NCBI GenBank assembly: GCA_029287875.1
Contig: JARFQH010000146.1
Location: 1 to 6,061, forward strand
Direction: 5' to 3'
From: Desulfobacteraceae bacterium
Lineage (GTDB): Bacteria; Desulfobacterota; Desulfobacteria; Desulfobacterales; SG8-13
Length of the DNA stretch: 6,061 bases
Part shown: positions 1-5,827 of the stretch, one piece after another
How the letters are laid out: every line of letters begins with the position of its first letter
Position numbering within the stretch: the stretch's first letter is position 1
Position numbers and translations under genes: made by a program
The notes under the pieces: generated by a model
Databases searched by the model: none
Told to the model about the DNA's origin: nothing
What the model saw: only the letters and a program-made list of their open reading frames with translations

Positions 1-21
1 GAACGTCCAACATCGAATAAT
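1..21. repeat. Edge of a degenerate 7-nt repeat block (GAACNNN orientation)
   Basis: The first bases divide into heptamers GAACGTC, CAACATC, GAATAAT. The reverse complement of 1-17 matches 144-160 at 16 of 17 bases, so this is an inverted copy of the repeat family seen around 137-192. It appears to run off the left edge of the window. No coding role is seen. The next stretch, 22-80, has no recognisable feature. Confidence 0.5.
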
Positions 22-80
22 GCATTCTGTCAATTTAATAAAGACTGAGCAAAGCGAATCTTCTCTTCAAAGCTCTGCGG

Positions 81-102
81 TTCAGTGTTCAGCGGTTCGC
101 TT
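81..102. repeat. Short 7-nt repeat block (TTCAGYG)
   Basis: Two adjoining heptamers, TTCAGTG (81-87) and TTCAGCG (88-94), are followed after one base by TTCGCTT (96-102). The last unit is the exact inverse of AAGCGAA at 52-58, so 52-102 could fold as a long-loop 7-bp stem. It belongs to the same family as the block at 137-192 and is probably non-coding. Confidence 0.45.
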
Positions 103-136
103 GTTATAAAATCGATAAAGCGTAGCGTCATCAATA

Positions 137-192
137 TTCAACGTTCGATGTTGAACGTTCGATGTTCGACGTTCAATCTGTTCACTGTTCCG
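137..192. repeat. Degenerate heptamer array, consensus TTCRAYG
   Basis: Eight consecutive 7-nt units can be read without a phase break: TTCAACG, TTCGATG, TTGAACG, TTCGATG, TTCGACG, TTCAATC, TGTTCAC, TGTTCCG. The first six fit TTCRAYG closely and the last two are diverged. The array lies in intergenic DNA upstream of the hydrolase gene. Degenerate intergenic heptamer arrays are known in heterocystous cyanobacteria as STRRs; whether this array arises by a similar process is inference. Confidence 0.7.
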
Positions 193-216
193 GCCACGTG
201 GAGTTTCATATGAGCG

Positions 217-288
217 TTCTGGGTTCAGCGTTCTGTAAGGGACTTAAACCTTTCAACTCTGAACGGGGAACGGTGAACTTGGAACCTC
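217..288. repeat. Heptamer array that switches orientation (TTCNNNN then GAACNNN)
   Basis: TTCTGGG, TTCAGCG and TTCTGTA occupy 217-237. After a gap of 23 bases come GAACGGG, GAACGGT, GAACTTG and GAACCTC at 261-288. Both halves keep a strict 7-nt period, but the second half carries the complementary core, so the two could pair loosely. The stretch from 289 to about 370 shows no gene, hairpin or other feature that I can support. Confidence 0.55.
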
Positions 289-374
289 TTGGGTGAAGAT
301 GGCACCTTTAGGCAACCTCTCCGAAGGCTCTGATAATTCGTTTATTCCATACTGCAGCGCGGCTGAAATGAAAA

Positions 375-402
375 GTGACAAAAAATGAAACATGGTTATT
401 GT
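375..402 (+). promoter_or_regulatory. Candidate sigma-70-type promoter for the hydrolase gene
   Basis: GTGACA at 375-380 matches the -35 consensus at five of six positions. TATTGT at 397-402 matches the -10 consensus at four of six, with a 16-bp spacer. The element sits in the AT-rich stretch 370-434, unlike the surrounding DNA, and predicts a transcript start about 25 bases before the ATG at 435. The match is ordinary in AT-rich DNA, so it is only a candidate. Confidence 0.33.
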
Positions 403-434
403 AATCATTAATTATTTGTAGGTAACATAAAAAT

Positions 435-1169
435 ATGGTTAAGATTGAATCGAACGTGTGCTGCCATTGGATCGATTTTTCATCCGACGGCTATCGCTTA
501 AAAGGGATGCTTCATTTACCGACCGGTGAGCGTCCGCCGGTTGTTATCGGATCACACGGCCTTCTGAGCAGCAGCGAATCGGCCAAACAGCGCGAACTGG
601 CCATGCGGTGCACGGCGGCCGGAATGGCATACTTTCGCTTCGATCATCGCGGCTGCGGGCGCAGTCAGGGCTACTTTCCGGAGGTCACCACACTGGAGGG
701 GCGTGTGCGGGATTTAATGGCGGCCGTGAAAACCATCCGGTTGCGAACAGACACGGGCCGGGGCTTCGCTCTGTTCGGCAGCAGCATGGGCGGAGCCGTT
801 TGCCTGGCGGCAGCGAAAGCCGTCGGCGCCGATGCCCTGGTGACCGTGGCCGCACCGATCAGAAGCCGCTCCGTAAGGCCCTTCGACGGCAGTGGGCCGG
901 GCGAATCGGAGTTTACGGGGCTGCAGCTTGACTTCGATCTTTCCGAAACCATCGCCGGGCTTCGTCACGTTCTTGTTTTCCACGGTGACGCCGACCGTGT
1001 CGTGCCATTTGCCCATGCGCTTGAGATTATTGAAAAAATGGACGCACCGAAGCGATTGGTCCGGCAGAAAAATGGCGACCATTTGATGAGCGCCGAAATC
1101 CACCAGAAGACCTTCATACGGGAAGCCGTGAAATGGTTTGCTTCCCGCTTAGGGCTCACGATAAAATAA
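435..1169 (+). CDS. Alpha/beta hydrolase (serine aminopeptidase S33 / esterase-like)
   Basis: This is a 244-residue soluble alpha/beta-hydrolase fold enzyme, probably a cytoplasmic esterase, lipase or peptidase-like hydrolase; the substrate cannot be read from sequence. The N-terminal strand-turn (about residues 11-28) leads to the oxyanion-side GSHGLL motif (39-44) and the family motif FDHRGCGRS (69-77). The nucleophile elbow is G-S-S-M-G (115-119), giving Ser117. HGDADRVVP (183-191) supplies the acid, most likely Asp187, and GDH (214-216) supplies His216. The triad is therefore complete and a compact cap fits between about 140 and 170. There is no signal peptide or membrane segment. The ATG at 435 is kept because the fold starts almost at once; the ribosome site is weak (AGGT at 420-423). 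The gene is separated from the next coding start by 121 bases with a large hairpin, so cotranscription with the SPFH-protease pair is possible but not shown. Confidence 0.9.
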   Translation: MVKIESNVCCHWIDFSSDGYRLKGMLHLPTGERPPVVIGSHGLLSSSESAKQRELAMRCTAAGMAYFRFDHRGCGRSQGYFPEVTTLEGRVRDLMAAVKTIRLRTDTGRGFALFGSSMGGAVCLAAAKAVGADALVTVAAPIRSRSVRPFDGSGPGESEFTGLQLDFDLSETIAGLRHVLVFHGDADRVVPFAHALEIIEKMDAPKRLVRQKNGDHLMSAEIHQKTFIREAVKWFASRLGLTIK

Positions 1170-1185
1170 GTTGGCAATTTTGGGC

Positions 1186-1271
1186 GATGAGGCGCCCGGC
1201 CGACAAGACGCGAAGACGCAGGAATATCTGGATATTCCGAGTTTTCGCAACGCAGCCGGCCGGGATGCATC
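1186..1271. repeat. Long imperfect hairpin in the hydrolase-SPFH gap, possible dispersed element
   Basis: Three separate stems nest: CCCGGCCG 1195-1202 with CGGCCGGG 1257-1264; GCGAAGAC 1210-1217 with GTTTTCGC 1241-1248 (one G-T pair); and GGAATATC 1221-1228 with GATATTCC 1231-1238. The outer and inner stems share exactly the same centre (1229.5); the middle stem is offset by half a base. GATG 1186-1189 and CATC 1268-1271 may extend it. No T-tract follows, so a standard intrinsic terminator is unlikely. The form suits a REP/MITE-like intergenic element or an mRNA processing or stability structure between the two genes. Copy number elsewhere is unknown. Confidence 0.6.
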
Positions 1272-1279
1272 TTCTTATC

Positions 1280-1285
1280 AAGGAG
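1280..1285 (+). promoter_or_regulatory. Shine-Dalgarno AAGGAG that fixes the SPFH gene start
   Basis: AAGGAG lies five bases before the ATG at 1291. The same frame is open back to a TTG at 1171, but that codon has no ribosome site, and the 40 extra codons would run straight through the intergenic hairpin. Starting at 1291 also places the membrane segment near residue 22, as expected for HflC-like proteins. Confidence 0.85.
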
Positions 1286-1290
1286 CTTCA

Positions 1291-2235
1291 ATGGCAGACG
1301 AGCCTTCAAGAAAGTTTCTTCGCAGAGCTTTCGTCAAAGCGATGCTGCGTCGGATTCTCGCAGTGCTCACCGTAGCCGGTATCGTTTACGGCGTGGTGGC
1401 AATGATCTATGCCACCCGCACCATTTTCAAGGTCAAAATGAACTATGCCGTCGTGCTCGAACGGTTCGGGGGCAATCGGGAAGCGGTCACCGCCGTCGGG
1501 TGGCATGCACGGCTGCCCTATTTCACCCGAATCGAACAGGAGGTTCCGCTGATGAACCAGCGGCTGTTCCTGGGTGGGACGACCGAGCCCATGCGGATCA
1601 TTTCAAAGGAAAACGTCGCCTTATGGACATCGGCCGTGCTGACGTACCGCATCCGTGACCTTCGGACCTGGGCCATAGAAAACCTCGACCCATTGAGTCT
1701 GCTGCAGGCGGACTACGACGGGATCGTCAAAGACAATCTACAGGCCCAGCGGGTCAATGAATTGATCAGCGACCGGGAAAGCATCAAGGAGAAGATCTTC
1801 AGCGCTTTGAAGTCACGTCCGATCAATGAAGGCGGGCCGACTCTGGAGGAAAAATACGGCATCGATGTGGTCAGTTTCGTTCTCAGGGATACCCGCTTTG
1901 GAGACAAGCTGGTGGAAGCCACCGAAGAAAAGAAACGGCGCGAGCTGATCGCCGAAGCCGAAAACTATGCCGCCGATCAGGAGGCCAGCCGCATCCGCAA
2001 GCTCTACGCCGCTTATCTGGAAAGCATCCAGTCGCTTCAGAAGGCCATCGGACGGACGGACGGCGCCACCGACGTCGCCCTGTTTGAATTTTTGACCCAG
2101 CAGAAATGGGCCGCGGCTTATGAAAAAAACCAGGGCGATCAGCAAACCATCGTCATTCAGAATACGAAGACCCCGCCGGCGTTAACCATTCCGCAAGCCC
2201 CGCCGGCACCGAAAGACAAGGTTCGTCAGGAGTAA
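1291..2235 (+). CDS. SPFH/band-7 (HflC/prohibitin/stomatin-like) membrane protein
   Basis: This 314-residue protein has a basic N-terminal tail (R7, K8, R11, R12, K16, R20, R21), one hydrophobic segment at about 22-41, then an SPFH domain at about 48-205. The domain opens with a strand ending in VVLERFGG (54-61) and the family-typical G-W-H-A-R-L-P-Y-F (70-78), close to the GLHFKIPF-type motif of HflC. A charged, Ala/Glu/Lys/Arg-rich helix at about 206-255 is the oligomerising coiled coil usual after the SPFH fold. A segment at 260-280 resembles the HflC C-terminal region, and the tail (292-308) is proline-rich. Known relatives form ring or cage assemblies in the membrane that enclose or control AAA proteases (HflKC with FtsH, prohibitins with m-AAA). 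The downstream gene begins two bases later and encodes an ATP-dependent protease, so scaffolding or gating that protease is the likely job. By the positive-inside rule the SPFH domain should be periplasmic; topology is not proven. Assignment to hflC itself is not justified: hflK and ftsH are absent here. Confidence 0.88.
   Translation: MADEPSRKFLRRAFVKAMLRRILAVLTVAGIVYGVVAMIYATRTIFKVKMNYAVVLERFGGNREAVTAVGWHARLPYFTRIEQEVPLMNQRLFLGGTTEPMRIISKENVALWTSAVLTYRIRDLRTWAIENLDPLSLLQADYDGIVKDNLQAQRVNELISDRESIKEKIFSALKSRPINEGGPTLEEKYGIDVVSFVLRDTRFGDKLVEATEEKKRRELIAEAENYAADQEASRIRKLYAAYLESIQSLQKAIGRTDGATDVALFEFLTQQKWAAAYEKNQGDQQTIVIQNTKTPPALTIPQAPPAPKDKVRQE
2228..2232 (+). promoter_or_regulatory. Ribosome binding site AGGAG inside the end of the SPFH gene
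   Basis: AGGAG overlaps the last sense codons of the SPFH gene, directly before its TAA (2233-2235), and lies five bases ahead of the ATG at 2238. With only two bases between stop and start, ribosomes ending the first gene can re-initiate on the second. This is strong evidence for coupled, stoichiometric expression of the two proteins. Confidence 0.85.
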
Positions 2236-2237
2236 AT

Positions 2238-5200
2238 ATGCCCCGCAGGCTGACCAAGGAAATCAGGTACGTCCGCCTTCCGGCAGAACGAATCCGGGAG
2301 ATCGAAGACCTGGTGGCCTCATGGCCTTATGAAATTATGGTTTTTATGCGGGCCCGTCTGAACCAGTATCGACCCCCTTCGGACGTTCTCAACGAGGCCC
2401 TGGGTTTATTGCAGTCACTCTTCAAGGCCGTCCCTAAAAAGACGTTCACGGTGTTCAAGAACCCGGATATTCTCACCGACTGGCAGAAGCGTTTCGAAAT
2501 ATCCGGCCAGACCAATCCGCAGGAAGCCTGGAACAAAATTCTGGAAAAAGAAATATCCTTCAAGGATTACATTTACCTGCTGTCCTTGCTGGACCGCGAA
2601 CTCACCGACGTCCACGTTCCGGATGAATTGCGCGCGTTGTTCGAAAAAGTCTACCGCGCACACATCCGCAAGGAGTACATTTCCGATCCCTCGGTTCCCA
2701 AGGCCCCCCTGGTGCTGATCTCCGGACCGAGCGGCAGCGGTAAATCTTCAACGGTCAACGAGATCATCGAGAAAGTGATTTTCTCAAATGACATCCTGCC
2801 GGAAATCGACCTGAAGCAGAAAAAGGAAGAACTCCTGGCCTCGGAGCCCTTTTGGAAAACGATCGAAGAGATCGATCCGAATCTTTCCATGGAGATCACC
2901 CGGCGCAAGAAAATCAAGTTCTACAGGCAGTTGTCCCGCATACCACTGGTTCGCCGGCTCTTCAAACGCCGAATCGGAAAGGGTCTTTCAGACCTGCAGG
3001 AGCAGGGTCTGATGGTTGACTATTCGATGGTCACGCCCAATGATTACCAGACCGCCCTGGCCGGGGAGCCCGGGAACTACTTCAAGAAAACCCTCGGCGA
3101 TCCGCGCAAGACCGCCATCCGTCACATCGAAGAAGCCCACAGCGCCTTCGGAAAGGCCGACGGACGGCAATCCGGGCTGGAACGGCAGCAGCGAACGCTG
3201 ATCGACACGGCCAACATCATTCTGGATGAAATCATCAACGGCCGTCGGGACTGCCTGCTGATCGCCACAACCGATCAGCCGGAACGCTTCGATCCGACCA
3301 TCTACCGCCGTTTCGTGGAAAAAGGACGAATCATCAACATAGCCGATTATTGGAAAACCCCCGCCAACCTGAAAGAAGTCGTACGCCTCGAACTCTTGCG
3401 CCACAACATCCGCGTTGCCGAGGCTGCGAACGCCCGCTGCACCAGCAACGCCGTCTACATCGACCCCGAAGAAATCGATCGCGCCGTCACCAAGCTCTAC
3501 GTCGTTTTCGACGAAAGGACCCTCAAAATCATCCCCTCCTACGTGCGCAAACTCGTCGATTCGATCATCGAAATCAAAGGCGGCTTCGCCCCTGAATATC
3601 TGGATGACGCTCTGCTGGTCCGCCAGGCCTTCGAACTGGTCGCCCGGAATTCCTATGGCGATCTGTTCGGCAAAGTCGTCGGACGCATGGACCGCCACGT
3701 CAAATGGGAGGGGTACGTCGGTGAGATTAAAAACGTCTTTTCAGAGATGGCCAACAACTGTCTGCGCTACGGCGTCAGCGAGGAAAAAGGAGTCGTATTA
3801 AACGGCCCTCCCGGCAGCGGTAAAACCTTTTTGGCCCGCACCTGGTTGAGCGAAAACAAGGATATCCACGACGTTTCGGCCAGCCCCAACATGCTCCAGG
3901 ACCCGGCCAATCCTGTCGATGGTGCCATCGAAAACCTCGAGAAACTCTACGACATCGCCAAAATGATCGCCCCGACCGTGGTCTTTTTCGACGAGGGCGA
4001 CTCTCTGGCGCCCAAGCGAAGTCCCTCCGGCGGGTCGCCGTCCGACAAGCTGACCAACAAATTCCTGAACATCGTCGACGGCGAGATCCCGTTCAATCGC
4101 GTCTTCACCGTCCTGACCACAAATCGTCTCGACATTCTCGATCCGGCCCTGATCCGCTCCAAACGGCTGAAGGTCATGGAAGTGTCAGGACACCTGCGCA
4201 AGAAGGACATCACCGGCATCATCCAAAAGTCGATCGGTGAGGTGCCGTTGGCTGACGGGCTCGACATCGATGGCATCCTGGAAGTCGCCCAACCGCTCTG
4301 CAACACCCCGGCGGAATACACCGCATTCATCGAAAAGGCCCGCTCCCTGCGCAGTACGGAGTACGAAGTCCTGGTGCGGCTGCGCAGCCTCGCCTCGGAA
4401 GAAAAGGACAGTCTGGCCAATTTCATCAAGTTTAACTTTAAAACGTTGATCGGAATTCTGGAGGCGGTCAACGCGCCGGCGGAGATCAGGGCGGCGGTTA
4501 AGGACGACGCCAAAGGCTTTCTCAATCAGTACGACAAGATTATCGCACTGCTGGAATCCATCGATAGCGTTGACGCATACCCCCTGATGCCGTCGCACCT
4601 GAATTCGGCGCGCCAGGAAATTTCACAGAGTCCGGTGAAAAAGGGCAAGGTGCAGCTCGACCAGTTTCTCGAAGCCGAACTGAGCCAGGAACCGCAGGTG
4701 GGGTTCATCATCGGCGTCGGTGCCAACGATGTGACCGGGGTCCTGCTGCCGATCGCCACGAGCCTGACCTACAACCTCGGTCCGGAAAAAGTGATCGTCA
4801 CCGGTGCGGTCTCCTCGGCGGCACCCGGAGCGGCAGAACTCGACATGGCGGTCAAGATGACCCAGCAATCGGCTCAGGAAGCCCTCACAATGGTTAAAAA
4901 CTACCTGCAGGACCTGCAGCCGAAAGTCAGCATGTCACGCCTGCTGGGCGATTTCCTGGACCACTACACCATTCATCACCAACTGCTGACGGCCTCCTAC
5001 AACGTCGGCGGACCGTCGGCCGGATATGCGCTGGCCCTCAACACCTTATCGGCCCTTCTGCTGATACCGGTGTTCAACGACTTCGGCATAACCGGGGCGC
5101 CGTGGACCAAGGGAACCAAAAGGGGCGAGGTCGGCGGTTCGGTCATCATCGGCGGTCACAAGAAAAAAGCCCAGAAGGTCTTGATGCACCTGCGACGGAT

Positions 5201-5660
5201 GTACATGCCGCTGCCGAACTACAAGGACCTGGAGCACGAGTTCCTGGACAGCTACTGGTCCCAGGGCAAAGACATCCTCGGCGTTACCCATTTCGGGGAA
5301 TTGGTGCCGGAAGTTTTGTGCCTGGGGCCGTATTACGAAAGTATTCTCTTCGATCTGATCGCGCTGCGCATCGACTACAAACACTTCAAGTACAAGGGCG
5401 CCAAACCACCCGAGGCATTGAAGGCAAAGATTCTGGACAACAAAGGAATTCTCAAGGCCCAGATGGAAAAGGAGCTCATATCTCGGCTGGAAGCTCTGCG
5501 ACGGTATCTACGGTCGCCATCCAGCGATCCGCATCTGTCCCTGGAAGAAATTTTCCGCAAGCAACGATCGCGTCGGCTCGAGGGGTTCAAACCGCTACTG
5601 GACTACCTGAAAAAACACGGGGAAAGACTGCTGCGCGCCGATGGCGGCCGCGTCATCTGA
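2238..5660 (+). CDS. Tandem-AAA ATPase with C-terminal Lon-type serine protease domain
   Basis: A 1140-residue multidomain protein with no signal peptide or obvious membrane helix. Residues 1-155 are mostly helical and unassigned, and do not look like the usual LonA N-domain. AAA module 1: Walker A GPSGSGKS (163-170), a charged insert of about 120 residues, Walker-B-like IEEAH (297-301), sensor-1 region IATTD (342-346), and DPTIYRRF (352-359) with candidate arginine fingers. AAA module 2 is closer to classic FtsH/p97-type AAA: Walker A GPPGSGKT (523-530), Walker B VVFFDEGD (581-588), sensor-1 LTTN (626-629), and DPALIRSKR (635-643) with R640/R643. The Lon (S16) protease domain spans about 820-990: GGPSAG (924-929) gives nucleophile Ser927, and GGHKKK (972-977) places Lys975 at the catalytic lysine position. 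A charged C-terminal extension of about 110 residues follows. E. coli LonA has 784 residues and one AAA module, so this is larger and built differently. It should unfold and degrade proteins using ATP, probably as a ring, and partner with the SPFH protein. No gene symbol is assigned because it is not orthologous to lon by architecture. Confidence 0.88.
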   Translation: MPRRLTKEIRYVRLPAERIREIEDLVASWPYEIMVFMRARLNQYRPPSDVLNEALGLLQSLFKAVPKKTFTVFKNPDILTDWQKRFEISGQTNPQEAWNKILEKEISFKDYIYLLSLLDRELTDVHVPDELRALFEKVYRAHIRKEYISDPSVPKAPLVLISGPSGSGKSSTVNEIIEKVIFSNDILPEIDLKQKKEELLASEPFWKTIEEIDPNLSMEITRRKKIKFYRQLSRIPLVRRLFKRRIGKGLSDLQEQGLMVDYSMVTPNDYQTALAGEPGNYFKKTLGDPRKTAIRHIEEAHSAFGKADGRQSGLERQQRTLIDTANIILDEIINGRRDCLLIATTDQPERFDPTIYRRFVEKGRIINIADYWKTPANLKEVVRLELLRHNIRVAEAANARCTSNAVYIDPEEIDRAVTKLYVVFDERTLKIIPSYVRKLVDSIIEIKGGFAPEYLDDALLVRQAFELVARNSYGDLFGKVVGRMDRHVKWEGYVGEIKNVFSEMANNCLRYGVSEEKGVVLNGPPGSGKTFLARTWLSENKDIHDVSASPNMLQDPANPVDGAIENLEKLYDIAKMIAPTVVFFDEGDSLAPKRSPSGGSPSDKLTNKFLNIVDGEIPFNRVFTVLTTNRLDILDPALIRSKRLKVMEVSGHLRKKDITGIIQKSIGEVPLADGLDIDGILEVAQPLCNTPAEYTAFIEKARSLRSTEYEVLVRLRSLASEEKDSLANFIKFNFKTLIGILEAVNAPAEIRAAVKDDAKGFLNQYDKIIALLESIDSVDAYPLMPSHLNSARQEISQSPVKKGKVQLDQFLEAELSQEPQVGFIIGVGANDVTGVLLPIATSLTYNLGPEKVIVTGAVSSAAPGAAELDMAVKMTQQSAQEALTMVKNYLQDLQPKVSMSRLLGDFLDHYTIHHQLLTASYNVGGPSAGYALALNTLSALLLIPVFNDFGITGAPWTKGTKRGEVGGSVIIGGHKKKAQKVLMHLRRMYMPLPNYKDLEHEFLDSYWSQGKDILGVTHFGELVPEVLCLGPYYESILFDLIALRIDYKHFKYKGAKPPEALKAKILDNKGILKAQMEKELISRLEALRRYLRSPSSDPHLSLEEIFRKQRSRRLEGFKPLLDYLKKHGERLLRADGGRVI

Positions 5661-5665
5661 TGTCG

Positions 5666-5679
5666 GTCCGGACCCGGAC
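5666..5679 (+). other. Small GC-rich hairpin just after the protease gene
   Basis: GTCCGG (5666-5671) and CCGGAC (5674-5679) are perfect inverse copies beginning five bases past the stop codon; opening one pair leaves a four-base loop. No T-run follows: the next bases are G-rich. It could block 3' exonucleases or act in Rho-dependent ending, but an intrinsic terminator is not supported. Confidence 0.3.
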
Positions 5680-5689
5680 GTGGGTAAAG

Positions 5690-5788
5690 GGGTTGGGTCA
5701 GTTGGGCCGGTTAAGCGAGTTTATTGAATTTATTAAGTTCCTTAAGTTTATGGAGTTTGTTGTGTTGGTTGAGTTTGTTGAGTGAAAG
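5690..5788. repeat. Nonamer array, consensus near GAGTTTRTT
   Basis: Ten 9-nt units run without a phase break from 5690 to 5779: GGGTTGGGT, CAGTTGGGC, CGGTTAAGC, GAGTTTATT, GAATTTATT, AAGTTCCTT, AAGTTTATG, GAGTTTGTT, GTGTTGGTT, GAGTTTGTT. A diverged GAGTGAAAG follows. Nine of the ten keep GTT at unit positions 3-5; GAATTTATT has ATT. Because 9 is a multiple of 3, the + strand reads as a pseudo-periodic Phe/Glu/Ile peptide, which is an artefact and not a gene. The stretch 5789-5827 holds nothing I can name. Confidence 0.7.
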
Positions 5789-5827
5789 GATATCATCGCG
5801 ATTAGCATTTCTACGCTCAAGCTCACC

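Noticed and set aside
1..288. CRISPR array
   Set aside because: Units are 7 nt, directly adjacent and degenerate, with no 20-40 nt repeats or spacers and no cas genes.
289..374. Riboswitch upstream of the hydrolase
   Set aside because: No known aptamer core or convincing nested stems could be found by eye, and the leader implied by the candidate promoter would be too short.
1171..1290. Forty-codon N-terminal extension of the SPFH gene from a TTG, containing a peptide (EYLDIPSF) like the conserved FtsZ C-terminal peptide
   Set aside because: No ribosome site precedes the TTG. The peptide is encoded by the central palindrome of the intergenic hairpin, and a strong AAGGAG precedes the ATG at 1291. 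The FtsZ likeness lacks the following Leu and is most likely chance.
2988..3698. 236-residue - strand frame inside the protease gene
   Set aside because: It lies wholly opposite the well-supported AAA coding frame, and its composition is that of a complementary shadow, with no motif.
5661..5700. Intrinsic terminator after the protease gene
   Set aside because: The hairpin at 5666-5679 is short and is followed by G-rich DNA with no T-tract.
5102..5785. 227-residue + strand frame overlapping the end of the protease gene
   Set aside because: It is an out-of-frame reading of the Lon domain gene that continues into the nonamer array, where it yields a periodic Phe/Glu peptide.
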